From Sulfitobacter sp. (lineage in GTDB: Bacteria; Pseudomonadota; Alphaproteobacteria; Rhodobacterales; Rhodobacteraceae), in NCBI GenBank assembly GCA_024636395.1, contig JAGXHD010000247.1:1-17298 (forward strand): DNA of 17,298 nt, read 5' to 3'. Of this stretch, positions 1 through 7,700 are shown piece by piece. The position numbers were made by a program, and so were the translations under genes. The notes beneath the pieces were generated by a model. It saw only the letters and a program-made list of their open reading frames with translations, did no database searches and had not been told where the DNA came from. The first letter of the stretch is position 1. The number at the start of each line of letters is the position of its first letter.

Positions 1-939
1 GCGCAGCAGGACAGCTTTTTGCCGCATATGGAAGATGGCACGATCCTTCTGGTCGGGGCTACCACGGAGAACCCCAGTTTCGAGCTCAACCGCGCCGTGA
101 TGAGCCGCGCGCAGGTGCTGGTGCTGGAGCGGCTGAACGCCGAAGATCTCGAAAATCTGGTGGCCCGGGCGGAGGCGGATCTCGGGGTGGGCTTGCCACT
201 TGACGCAGGCGCACGGCAGACCCTGCTGGATATGGCAGACGGAGACGGGCGGGCTCTGCTCAACCTGATCGAGCAGATCGCCGCGTGGAAGCTGGACACG
301 CCGATCGATCGGGCAGCGCTCGGAAAGCGGCTCAGCAAGCGCGCGGCACACTACGATAAGGGCGGAGACGAACACTACAATCTTATCTCCGCGCTGCATA
401 AATCGGTGCGCGGCAGCGATCCCGATGCGGCGCTGTATTGGTTTGCGAGGATGTTGGAGGGCGGCGAAGATCCCCGCTACCTGGCGCGGCGGATCGTGCG
501 CATGGCGGTCGAGGATATCGGGTTGGCCGATCCTCAGGCCCAAGCAGTGTGCTTGCAGTGTTGGGATACCTTCGAGCGGCTGGGCTCGCCGGAGGGGGAG
601 CTGGCGCTTTCGCAGGCGGTGATTTATCTGGCGTTGGCGCCTAAAAGTAATGCGAACTATGCGGCCTATAAGGACGCACGCAAAGCAGCCAAGGCGACAG
701 GATCGGAGCCACCTCCTAAGCATATCCTGAACGCACCTACCGGCATGATGAAAGAGCAGGGCTACGGCGAGGGCTATGCCTATGATCACGATGCAGAGGA
801 CGGGTTTTCGGGCCAGAACTATTTCCCCGACGGGATGGAGCGGCCCGTCCTCTTTCAACCCGTCGAACGGGGGTTTGAGCGCGATCTCAAGAAGCGCCTC
901 GAGTATTTCGCCAAGCTGCGCGCGCAGCGGGGCAGTTGA
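1..939 (+). CDS. rarA: Replication-associated recombination protein RarA (MgsA), 3' part only
   Basis: This is the C-terminal part of a RarA/MgsA AAA+ ATPase, which acts at stalled replication forks. The reading frame is open from base 1 and gives 312 residues ending at TGA. It opens with AQQDSFLPHMEDG and then the sensor-1 stretch GATTENPSF, both typical of RarA. The MgsA tetramerisation domain follows, with DKGGDEHYNLISALHKS and further on ARRIVRMAVEDIGLADP. Walker A and Walker B should lie upstream of the window. A TTG or ATG near base 19-28 could be mistaken for a start, but family similarity runs through it, so the gene is cut by the window edge. It is followed 31 bases later by crcB on the same strand. 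The family call is firm. Confidence 0.95.
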   Translation, partial: AQQDSFLPHMEDGTILLVGATTENPSFELNRAVMSRAQVLVLERLNAEDLENLVARAEADLGVGLPLDAGARQTLLDMADGDGRALLNLIEQIAAWKLDTPIDRAALGKRLSKRAAHYDKGGDEHYNLISALHKSVRGSDPDAALYWFARMLEGGEDPRYLARRIVRMAVEDIGLADPQAQAVCLQCWDTFERLGSPEGELALSQAVIYLALAPKSNANYAAYKDARKAAKATGSEPPPKHILNAPTGMMKEQGYGEGYAYDHDAEDGFSGQNYFPDGMERPVLFQPVERGFERDLKKRLEYFAKLRAQRGS

Positions 940-970
940 CTCTCGCATCCTGCCGCGCGATTGGATCACC

Positions 971-1351
971 ATGATTTCAACAGTCTCCCTCGTCGCTATG
1001 GGCGGTGCTATTGGCGCTGTTTGCCGCTACCTTTTCGGGGTCGCAGCACTCCGCTTGACCGGCCCGACCGATTTTCCGCTGGCGTTGCTTTCGGTCAATG
1101 TGATCGGCTCGTTTCTTATGGGCGTGTTCGTGACCGCCGCCGCCCAAAAAGAGCTGACGCATCTGAGCCCGTTCGTGATGACCGGCCTACTCGGCGGCTT
1201 CACAACGTTCTCGGCTTTCTCGCTGGAGGCGGTGACGCTGATGGAGCGGGGCCAGATCGCGGCAGCCGGTGCTTATGTGGTGCTGTCGGTGTGCCTGAGC
1301 ATTGGCGGGTTGATGTTGGGGCTATGGATCGCCAGAGGGGTATTCGCATGA
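971..1351 (+). CDS. crcB: Fluoride efflux channel CrcB/Fluc
   Basis: A 126-residue integral membrane protein, the normal size for CrcB/Fluc, which forms dual-topology dimers that export fluoride through the inner membrane. Visible family motifs are GGAIGAVCRY (11-20), N43 in VNVIGSFLMG, and GGFTTFSAFS (75-84), which carries the pore phenylalanines. Four hydrophobic segments are apparent. The start is the ATG at 971, the first in-frame Met aligned with the family N-terminus; the ribosome binding site is weak. The stop overlaps the next gene by 4 bases (ATGA). Only 31 bases separate it from rarA, too few for a fluoride riboswitch, so it is probably constitutive and co-transcribed with its neighbours. 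Confidence 0.95.
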   Translation: MISTVSLVAMGGAIGAVCRYLFGVAALRLTGPTDFPLALLSVNVIGSFLMGVFVTAAAQKELTHLSPFVMTGLLGGFTTFSAFSLEAVTLMERGQIAAAGAYVVLSVCLSIGGLMLGLWIARGVFA

Positions 1352-2397
1352 GCCAAGTACAGATGATGACGGTCGCCGAGGGCGACGGAGATCAGCGGCT
1401 CGACCGTTGGTTCAAGCGGTTCTTTCCGCAGATCCCGCAGGGACGCATTGAGAAGATGTGTCGAAAGGGCGAGATCCGAGTGGATGGGGGCCGCGTAAAG
1501 GGCTCTACCCGTATCGAGGTGGGCCAGGAGATCCGAATTCCACCGCTTCCCACGGGCGACGCGCCGCCACCGCCGAAGCGGACGACAGTTACGGATGCCG
1601 AGGCCAAGATGATCCGCGCCTGCGTGATCTACCGCGATGATCACGTGATTGCGCTCAACAAGCCGCCGGGCCTGCCCGTGCAGGGTGGCTCGGGTCAGGG
1701 GGAGCGGCATGTGGATGCGCTCTCGGAAGCGCTCATGTTCGAGCTCGACGAAAAACCGCGGCTTGTGCATCGGCTGGATAAAGACACCTCCGGCGTTCTG
1801 GTGCTGGCACGCACGCGTGAGGCCGCCAAGGCGCTGACAGCCAATTTCCGGCACCGCGAGACGCGCAAAATTTATTGGGCCGCAGTCGCAGGCGCGCCGC
1901 ATCCGCGCAATGGGACAATCAAATTCGGTGTTGTGAAACAGGGCGGTCACGGTGCGCGGGGCGAGGGCGAAAAGATGGTCGCTGTACATCCGCGCGACAT
2001 CGACAGCACCGAGGGTGCAAAGCGGGCCACTACCGATTATTCAGTGTTGGAGCAGGCAGGCACTCGCACGTCTTGGATGGCGCTGAGCCCTGTGACAGGG
2101 CGCACGCATCAGCTGCGGGTGCATATGGCCGAGATCGGGCATCCGATAATCGGAGACGGGAAATATGGGGGCTCCGGTCAGGAAAACATGGGCGATGGTT
2201 GGGGCGCGCAACTGGGAGGTGATATCTCCAAAAAGCTGCACTTGCATGCGCGCAGCCTGACGATCCAGCACCCGGCGACGAAGGCGATGCTCAATCTGGT
2301 CGCCCCTATTCCCGAGCACATGCAGCGCACATGGGACACGTTCGCATGGCAAACCAAATTTGCGCCTGACGATCCGTTCGAGGAAGGCTGGGGATGA
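1348..2397 (+). CDS. rluC: 23S rRNA pseudouridine synthase, RluC type
   Basis: A 349-residue RluA-family pseudouridine synthase. An N-terminal S4 RNA-binding domain spans about 16-70 (QRLDRWFKRFF, IRVDGGRVKG). The catalytic domain carries LNKPPGLPVQGGSG and the signature HRLDKDTSG (141-149) with the catalytic Asp144, then GRTHQLRVH. The S4 domain and the LNKP-GGSG pattern match RluC, which modifies 23S rRNA near the peptidyl transferase centre; RluD is the alternative. The ATG lies inside the crcB stop region (4-base overlap), with AGAGGGG at 1334-1340 as ribosome binding site 7 bases upstream. Its own stop overlaps the HAD gene by 4 bases. Family call firm, target specificity inferred. Confidence 0.93.
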   Translation: MSQVQMMTVAEGDGDQRLDRWFKRFFPQIPQGRIEKMCRKGEIRVDGGRVKGSTRIEVGQEIRIPPLPTGDAPPPPKRTTVTDAEAKMIRACVIYRDDHVIALNKPPGLPVQGGSGQGERHVDALSEALMFELDEKPRLVHRLDKDTSGVLVLARTREAAKALTANFRHRETRKIYWAAVAGAPHPRNGTIKFGVVKQGGHGARGEGEKMVAVHPRDIDSTEGAKRATTDYSVLEQAGTRTSWMALSPVTGRTHQLRVHMAEIGHPIIGDGKYGGSGQENMGDGWGAQLGGDISKKLHLHARSLTIQHPATKAMLNLVAPIPEHMQRTWDTFAWQTKFAPDDPFEEGWG

Positions 2398-3083
2398 GCG
2401 GCTCTCCCTTGCGGCTGGTGATCTTCGACGTGGATGGCACCTTGGTCGACAGTCAGGCCGATATCTTGGGTGCGATGGATTTGGCTTTCGCCGGCGAAGG
2501 CATGGTGACGCCTCCACGCGCGCAGGTGCTTGGTGTCGTCGGGCTCTCGCTGGATGTGCTGATGCGTGAACTGGTGCCGCAGGCCGATGCTGGTACGCGT
2601 GACCGGTTGGTCCAAGGCTACAAGGATGCCTACATGGCGCTGCGGGCCGAGCAGGGAGGCGTCGTTTCCTCTCCCTTTTATGCCGGAGCCCGAGAGACGC
2701 TGGAGGCGCTTCATGCACAGCCGGGCATTTTGCTCGGGATGGCTACGGGAAAATCGCGCCGCGGGCTGGACAAGCTGATCGAGGCGCATGGCTTGGACGG
2801 GATGTTCGTAACCCAGCAAGTCGCGGATTTTCATCCGTCCAAGCCGCATCCCGCGATGCTGCTGGAAGCACTGCGCGAGACGGGTGTTGCTCCCCGCGAT
2901 GCGGTCATGGTTGGCGATACCAGTTTTGATATGGAGATGGCCCGTGCGGCCGGGATCACCGGCATCGGCGTGAGCTGGGGCTACCACGACACCGTGCGCC
3001 TGACGGCGGCCCAGCACCTGCTAGAGCGGTTTGAGGCGCTGCCCGCGCTTCTCGAAAAGATCTGGGGCGGAGTAAAAGTATGA
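2394..3083 (+). CDS. HAD-IA family phosphatase (phosphoglycolate phosphatase-like)
   Basis: A 229-residue haloacid dehalogenase hydrolase with all four motifs: FDVDGT (11-16; nucleophile Asp12, acid/base Asp14), Thr118 in MATGKS, Lys150 in HPSKPHP, and GDTSFD (174-179). A helical cap lies between motifs I and II, as in subfamily IA enzymes such as Gph. The substrate cannot be read from the sequence; phosphoglycolate or another small phosphate ester is possible. AGGAAGG at 2381-2387 lies 6 bases before the ATG. The gene overlaps rluC and the ATP12 gene by 4 bases at either end, so translation is probably coupled. No regulatory site of its own is seen. Confidence 0.92.
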   Translation: MSGSPLRLVIFDVDGTLVDSQADILGAMDLAFAGEGMVTPPRAQVLGVVGLSLDVLMRELVPQADAGTRDRLVQGYKDAYMALRAEQGGVVSSPFYAGARETLEALHAQPGILLGMATGKSRRGLDKLIEAHGLDGMFVTQQVADFHPSKPHPAMLLEALRETGVAPRDAVMVGDTSFDMEMARAAGITGIGVSWGYHDTVRLTAAQHLLERFEALPALLEKIWGGVKV

Positions 3084-3793
3084 GTGAGTGGAAAGCAAAG
3101 CGGTTCTGGAAAGCGGCTGCTGTGGTGCAGGCTGAGCGCGGCTTTGCGGTTGAGCTTGACGGGCGCGGTGTCAAAACACCGGCCAAGCAGGCGCTCCATT
3201 TGCCGACCCTTGCAATGGCCGAGGCAGTGGCCCTCGAGTGGGACGCTCAGGAAAACATCATCAATCCAAATACGATGCCGGTAACCAAAACGGCAAATGC
3301 CGCAATCGACAAGGTGATGGTGCAGCACGGTGAAGTTGCAGACATGCTGGCGGCATACGGTGACAGTGATTTGTTGTGTTACCGTGCAGAGGCACCCGAG
3401 GAACTGGTGGCGCGTCAGATCGAACAGTGGGACCCGATGCTCGACTGGGCAGAAGAGCGGCTTGCCGTTCGGCTTTTGCCCCGCACTGGGGTCATGCACA
3501 TTCCTCAGGATCCGAAGGCCGTCGGGCTGCTGCGAGACCAGACCCACGCCCTTGATCCCTTCGAGCTCGCGGCGTTCCATGATCTTGTGAGCTTGTCCGG
3601 CTCTCTGGTGCTCGGTTTTGCGGCGGCAAGCGGCGCGCGGCCTGCCGATGAGCTGTGGAATATCTCCCGGCTTGACGAGCTGTGGCAAGAAGAACAATGG
3701 GGCAAGGACGAGGATGCGACCGCTCTGGCGCTCATAAAACGTGATGCATTTTTGCATGCGGTGCGGATGTTTGGACTGGCGCAGGCGGATTAG
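3080..3793 (+). CDS. ATP12 family F1-ATP synthase assembly chaperone
   Basis: A 237-residue protein of the ATP12 family, known from mitochondria and alphaproteobacteria. In yeast, Atp12 holds the F1 alpha subunit before assembly of the F1 head. Recognisable segments are KRFWKAA near the N-terminus, FAVELDGRGVKTPAK, a central NPNTMPVTKTANAAID and, later, ELAAFHDLVSLSGSLVLGFA. No signal peptide or membrane segment is evident, so it is cytoplasmic. GGAG at 3069-3072 precedes the ATG by 7 bases, and the ATG overlaps the HAD stop. It is the last gene of the crcB-rluC-HAD-ATP12 chain. The bacterial role is inferred from the eukaryotic family. Confidence 0.93.
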   Translation: MSEWKAKRFWKAAAVVQAERGFAVELDGRGVKTPAKQALHLPTLAMAEAVALEWDAQENIINPNTMPVTKTANAAIDKVMVQHGEVADMLAAYGDSDLLCYRAEAPEELVARQIEQWDPMLDWAEERLAVRLLPRTGVMHIPQDPKAVGLLRDQTHALDPFELAAFHDLVSLSGSLVLGFAAASGARPADELWNISRLDELWQEEQWGKDEDATALALIKRDAFLHAVRMFGLAQAD

Positions 3794-3856
3794 CCAAAAT
3801 TTATGCTTTCCCTTTGGTCAAGGACGGTTTGCCGCGGGATTTTCACGGGACAAGCC

Positions 3857-3886
3857 TTGACCTTTGTGCAGGAATCCGCCCAGACT
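3857..3886 (+). promoter_or_regulatory. Candidate promoter of the bzt operon
   Basis: TTGACC at 3857-3862, preceded by C to give the CTTGAC -35 form common in alphaproteobacteria, is followed 18 bases later by CAGACT at 3881-3886, a weak -10 match. Transcription would start near 3893. The 11-mer CTTGACCTTTG here recurs upstream of yidC on the other strand. The -35 is convincing, the -10 is not. Confidence 0.4.
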
Positions 3887-3893
3887 TACCGCC

Positions 3894-3943
3894 ACTATGC
3901 AGTCAATTCTGCACAGTATCACCGCCGGCGTGCAAAGCGCCGG
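3894..3943 (+). promoter_or_regulatory. Structured leader of bztA: two consecutive stem-loops
   Basis: Stem 1 pairs 3894-3902 with 3909-3917: nine positions, one A/C mismatch, 6-base loop TCAATT. Stem 2 pairs 3925-3930 (CCGGCG) with 3938-3943 (CGCCGG) around a 7-base loop and is followed by TTTTAT. Stem 2 with its short T-run resembles a weak terminator. It could end transcripts of the upstream ATP12 operon or attenuate the bzt operon. Stem 1 would fall at the start of the transcript if the candidate promoter is right, so it could equally be a DNA operator. No known riboswitch class is recognised. About 190 bases separate the ATP12 gene from bztA, and nothing else is seen in them. Confidence 0.4.
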
Positions 3944-3987
3944 TTTTATCCGTCCGAAACGTGGCGGAAAATCAGGAAGAGGTAAAA

Positions 3988-5004
3988 ATGAAAAAATCAA
4001 TTATTCTTGGCGCGCTTACGATCGCCGGCCTGTCTGCCGTAGCGGCAAGCGCCGCCACAGTAGACGACGTCAAAGCACGCGGCACACTGAACTGCGGTGT
4101 TACAACCGGCCTTGTTGGTTTTGCGGCACCTGATGCAAACGGCGAGTGGGTCGGCTTTGACGTGGCCGTGTGCCGCGCTGTTGCGGCTGCTGTTCTGGGC
4201 GACGCGACGGCCGTTGAATTCATCCCGACAACCGGCAAGACACGCTTTACCGCGCTGTCCTCCGGCGAGATCGACTTGCTTGCGCGCAACACCACATGGA
4301 CATTCTCGCGCGATACGGACCTCAAGTTTGATTTCGTCGGCGTGAACTACTATGATGGCCAGGGCTTTCTGGTTCCAAAAGCTTTGGGCGTATCCTCCGC
4401 AAAAGATCTGGATGGCGCGACCGTCTGCATCCAGACCGGCACAACCACCGAGCTGAACCTGGCCGACTTCTTCCGCGCCAACAACATCAGCTATGAGCCC
4501 GTTCCAATCGAGACAAACGCCGAAGCGATTCAGCAGTATCTGGCAGGTGCATGCGATGCGTATACCACTGATGCATCCGGTCTGGCCGCGTCACGTGCGA
4601 CGTTCGAGACACCTGGCGATCACGTGATCCTGCCCGAAATCGTCTCCAAAGAGCCGCTCGGCCCAGTGGTGCGCCACGGTGACAACGACTGGGGTGATAT
4701 TGTCATGTGGACATTGAACGCCTTGATTACAGCTGAAGAGCTGGGTGTGACCTCCGCAAACGTCGCCGAAATGGTCACGTCCACAACCAACCCCGAAGTC
4801 GCGCGTCTGCTCGGCACCGAGGGTGACTTGGGTGCGATGATCGGTTTGGACGCAGAGTGGGCCAAGCGCGCAATCGAGACACAAGGCAACTACGGCGAGA
4901 TCTTTGCCAAGAACATCGGCGAAGAGACACCAATCGGTTTGGCGCGTGGTCTGAACGCACAGTGGACCAACGGCGGGCTGCTGTACTCCCCACCGTTCCG
5001 TTAA
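3988..5004 (+). CDS. bztA: Periplasmic amino-acid-binding protein (BztA/AapJ type)
   Basis: A 338-residue family 3 solute-binding protein that delivers L-amino acids to the BztBCD/AapQMP transporter; in Rhodobacter the substrates are Glu, Gln, Asp and Asn. A Sec signal peptide, MKKSIILGALTIAGLSAVA, ends in ASA before ATVDD, so cleavage is likely at residues 22-23. The mature protein begins VKARGTLNCGVTTGLVGF, with GFDVAVCRAVAAAV and later TGKTRFTALSSGEIDLLARNTTWT, the ligand-binding face of AapJ/BztA. The ATG at 3988 is chosen because the signal peptide starts there and AGGAAGAGG (3974-3982) lies 5 bases upstream; longer in-frame extensions have no support. It is first in a four-gene operon, and a strong stem follows its stop. 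Substrate range inferred. Confidence 0.95.
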   Translation: MKKSIILGALTIAGLSAVAASAATVDDVKARGTLNCGVTTGLVGFAAPDANGEWVGFDVAVCRAVAAAVLGDATAVEFIPTTGKTRFTALSSGEIDLLARNTTWTFSRDTDLKFDFVGVNYYDGQGFLVPKALGVSSAKDLDGATVCIQTGTTTELNLADFFRANNISYEPVPIETNAEAIQQYLAGACDAYTTDASGLAASRATFETPGDHVILPEIVSKEPLGPVVRHGDNDWGDIVMWTLNALITAEELGVTSANVAEMVTSTTNPEVARLLGTEGDLGAMIGLDAEWAKRAIETQGNYGEIFAKNIGEETPIGLARGLNAQWTNGGLLYSPPFR

Positions 5005-5015
5005 ATTGCAAGAGC

Positions 5016-5045
5016 CGAGGGGCGCAGGACATCCTGCGCCCCTCG
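5016..5045 (+). other. Intercistronic stem-loop after bztA
   Basis: Bases 5016-5029 pair perfectly with 5032-5045 (14 bp formally, with the innermost pairs opening to form the loop). The core is GAGGGGCGCAGGA and its complement. No T-run follows, only CGCATTACG. This argues for an mRNA-stabilising or processing stem that lets the binding protein be made in excess over the membrane genes, as known for other ABC operons, rather than a full intrinsic terminator. Confidence 0.75.
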
Positions 5046-5142
5046 CGCATTACGACACGCCTACGAGACGACCAAATAAGTGATCCGGTACTGACGTCAA
5101 AAGACGCTTAAACAACAAACCGGGACAACGGGGATACAATTC

Positions 5143-6387
5143 ATGTCGACACTCTCGGACCCGCCTGAGGGCTCTTTCCGGCTTTCTATGCTGTTGAACG
5201 ACACGCGTTACCGTTCGCTGACTTTGCAGGCAGTAGCGGCGATAGCTCTGGCTCTGGCCTTGTACTACCTCTACTCCAACCTCGCGGCCAATTTGCGGGC
5301 GGCTGGTTTGAACATCTCGTTCTCGTTTCTGGGAAGTTCGGCGGGGTATGACATCAACCAGACGCTGATCGATTACAACAGTCAGTCTTCCAATTTCAAA
5401 GCCGCGATTGTCGGAATTTTGAACACCCTGCTTGTCGCAATTCTGGCATGCATCACAGCCACCATACTTGGCGTATTCGCGGGTGTCCTGCGGCTGTCCA
5501 ACAATTGGCTCGTGCGCAAACTGATGGCTGGATATGTCGAGATTTTCCGCAATATCCCAGTTTTGATCTGGATTATCATCATCTTCACTATCCTTACGGC
5601 TGTGATGCCCGGCGCGCGGGCCTATCTGGGTGAAGAGCCGGAGAGAGGCCTGATCGGGGGTATTTTCGCGTTCACCAATCGTGGTGTCTACATGCCTGCA
5701 CCGTTCTTCACCAATGGATTTGGCGGGGGCGAGGGCAGCGGGCTGAATTGGTTGATGCTGATCGCCGTACTCGTGGCTTCTTTTTTCGGTGCGCGGGCGG
5801 TGACCCAAAGCGCCAATCGCAAACAGGAAGCGACCGGTGTTCGGCCCAATACGCTTCTGATTAATTTGGCGATCTGGCTTTTGCCGCTGGTCATCTTCTC
5901 GTTGATTTTCGGGCTGTCTTGGGACATGCCCGATCCGCTTGCCAACAGGTTCAACCTTCAGGGGGGGATCCAGATCGGTGCCCCGCTCATCGCGCTCTGG
6001 TTTGCGTTGTCGATCTACACAGGCGCATTTATTGCAGAGAACGTGCGTGCCGGCATTCAGGCTGTCTCCAATGGGCAGACTGAAGCGGCCGCCGCCCTAG
6101 GCCTTCGCCCGAACCGTGTGATGAGTCTCGTGGTACTTCCGCAAGCGCTGCGGGTCATCATTCCGCCGCTCATCTCGCAGTACCTCAATATCACGAAAAA
6201 CTCGTCGCTCGCGATTGCCGTGGGCTACGCGGACATTACCGCCACGCTTGGGGGCATCACGCTCAACCAGACAGGGCGCGCGATTGAATGTGTTTTGCTG
6301 CTGATGCTTTTCTATCTTGTGATCTCGCTCTCGATTTCGGCGGTCATGAACGTTTACAACAATAGCATGAAACTGAAGGAGCGCTAA
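5143..6387 (+). CDS. bztB: Amino-acid ABC transporter permease (BztB/AapQ type)
   Basis: A 414-residue inner-membrane permease of the HisM/GlnP class. It has one hydrophobic segment at about 26-45, a periplasmic stretch, then a permease core starting near 88 (VGILNTLLVAILACITATILG). The core is split by a hydrophilic and hydrophobic insert at about 157-275. The EAA loop that contacts the ATPase is clear: E314 in TEAAAALG, then LPQALR. The length and insert fit the BztB/AapQ type, larger than the usual 220-250-residue permeases. GGGGA at 5130-5134 lies 8 bases before the ATG. The 138-base gap after bztA holds the stabilising stem. It should pair with the next gene product as a heterodimer. Confidence 0.95.
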   Translation: MSTLSDPPEGSFRLSMLLNDTRYRSLTLQAVAAIALALALYYLYSNLAANLRAAGLNISFSFLGSSAGYDINQTLIDYNSQSSNFKAAIVGILNTLLVAILACITATILGVFAGVLRLSNNWLVRKLMAGYVEIFRNIPVLIWIIIIFTILTAVMPGARAYLGEEPERGLIGGIFAFTNRGVYMPAPFFTNGFGGGEGSGLNWLMLIAVLVASFFGARAVTQSANRKQEATGVRPNTLLINLAIWLLPLVIFSLIFGLSWDMPDPLANRFNLQGGIQIGAPLIALWFALSIYTGAFIAENVRAGIQAVSNGQTEAAAALGLRPNRVMSLVVLPQALRVIIPPLISQYLNITKNSSLAIAVGYADITATLGGITLNQTGRAIECVLLLMLFYLVISLSISAVMNVYNNSMKLKER

Positions 6388-6388
6388 A

Positions 6389-7687
6389 ATGTCCGATACA
6401 CACGAGCACTCCATAGCCTTTGTCCGCACAACCGAGATCGCCCAGCAGCCCGCACCTCTCAACGCGGCCGGTCCGGTCAAATGGATGAGGGATAATCTGT
6501 TCGCCACGTGGGCCAACGCGCTCCTGACGGTCGCTGCAGCCTATGTGCTTTTCCTGCTTATCTCGTCCACCCTGCCGTGGATTTGGGGCGGTTTGTGGAC
6601 CACCTCTTCTCTGTCCGAATGTCGCGAGATCCTGCAAGGGCAATCGGCTGCCTGTTTCTCGGTCCTTACCGAACGGTGGAACCAACTGTTGTTTGGGTTC
6701 AAATATCCAGCGGAGTTTTACTGGCGCCCGACGGTTGCGCTGGTGCTGATGTTCTTTGCACTGGCTCCCGTGCTGTTTTTCGATCTGCCCCGCAAGCTGT
6801 TGATCATAACAGCGCTGTTTCCCTTCGCGGCCTATTGGCTCATCTGGGGAGGAACGATCTGGACCCCCCTCTTCGCAATGCTGGGATTTGTAGTAGGCTA
6901 CTTCGTCTATGCTCGGTACGTTTCCAATAACTTTGCGTTGGGTTTCTTTGGCGGTGTAGCTGCAGCAATTGTGACATGGTATCTCTCAGGGTTCATCGTC
7001 AGCGCGATCGCACCGTCACAGCCGCTGCTGGCTGCTGTGCCGTCTCGCGATCTTGGTGGGTTCATGCTCAACCTGATGCTGGGTCTTACGTGCGTATCCC
7101 TCTCGATCCCGCTGGGTATCGCGCTGGCGCTCGGGCGGCAGAGTTCGATGCCGCTGATCAAATGGGTCTGCGTTATTTTCATCGAATTCATCCGTGGCGT
7201 ACCGCTCATCACGCTGCTGTTCGTGGCAAGCGTTATGCTGGCATACTTTTTCCCGCCCGAAGCGACGGTGGATCTGTTTCTCCGAGTGGTAATTATGATT
7301 ACCATGTTCTCAGCTGCCTATATTGCCGAAGTTATCCGCGGTGGTCTTGCGGCCCTGCCGAAGGGCCAATACGAGGCGGCTGACAGTCTCGGCCTTGATT
7401 ATGCGCAAGCGATGCGGCTGATCATCTTGCCACAGGCCCTGAAAATCTCGATTCCAGGCATCGTGAACATCGCCGTGGGTTTGTTCAAGGATACCACGCT
7501 CGTCTCGGTCATCTCCATGTTCGACCTTGTGGGCATGATCCGCGGACCCATCCTCGCTTCGACCGATTGGAACGGGGTTTATTGGGAGCTTCTTGGCTTC
7601 GCGGCCGTTCTATTCTTCATCGTGTGCTACGGCATTTCACAATATTCGCAGTGGCTTGAACGCCGTCTTGCGACAGATCACCGCTAA
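6389..7687 (+). CDS. bztC: Amino-acid ABC transporter permease (BztC/AapM type)
   Basis: A 432-residue inner-membrane permease, partner of the preceding one. Hydrophobic segments lie near 43-67, 115-131, 137-153, 162-177 and 185-206, then the conserved core from about 225 (GGFMLNLMLGLTCVSLSIPLG). The EAA loop follows (E329 in YEAADSLG, then ILPQALK), and the last segment is near 400-416. The N-terminal multi-span extension and total length fit BztC rather than the shorter AapM. AAGGAGCG overlaps the end of bztB, and the ATG starts 1 base after its stop, so translation is tightly linked. The first 30 residues are hydrophilic and presumably cytoplasmic. Confidence 0.95.
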   Translation: MSDTHEHSIAFVRTTEIAQQPAPLNAAGPVKWMRDNLFATWANALLTVAAAYVLFLLISSTLPWIWGGLWTTSSLSECREILQGQSAACFSVLTERWNQLLFGFKYPAEFYWRPTVALVLMFFALAPVLFFDLPRKLLIITALFPFAAYWLIWGGTIWTPLFAMLGFVVGYFVYARYVSNNFALGFFGGVAAAIVTWYLSGFIVSAIAPSQPLLAAVPSRDLGGFMLNLMLGLTCVSLSIPLGIALALGRQSSMPLIKWVCVIFIEFIRGVPLITLLFVASVMLAYFFPPEATVDLFLRVVIMITMFSAAYIAEVIRGGLAALPKGQYEAADSLGLDYAQAMRLIILPQALKISIPGIVNIAVGLFKDTTLVSVISMFDLVGMIRGPILASTDWNGVYWELLGFAAVLFFIVCYGISQYSQWLERRLATDHR

Positions 7688-7700
7688 GGAGGAATGAGCC

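Noticed and set aside
940..970. Possible fluoride riboswitch before crcB
   Set aside because: The gap is 31 bases, too short for the structure, and no motif is visible.
2178..3757. Long minus-strand open frames opposite rluC, the HAD gene and the ATP12 gene
   Set aside because: They lie antisense to well-supported genes and resemble no family; typical of GC-rich DNA.
3814..3987. N-terminal extension of bztA by 58 codons
   Set aside because: It would bury the signal peptide, spans the leader stems, and a good ribosome binding site precedes the ATG at 3988.
5092..5099. TGACGTCA palindrome in the bztA-bztB gap
   Set aside because: A single 8-base palindrome can occur by chance, and no second copy or promoter was found next to it.
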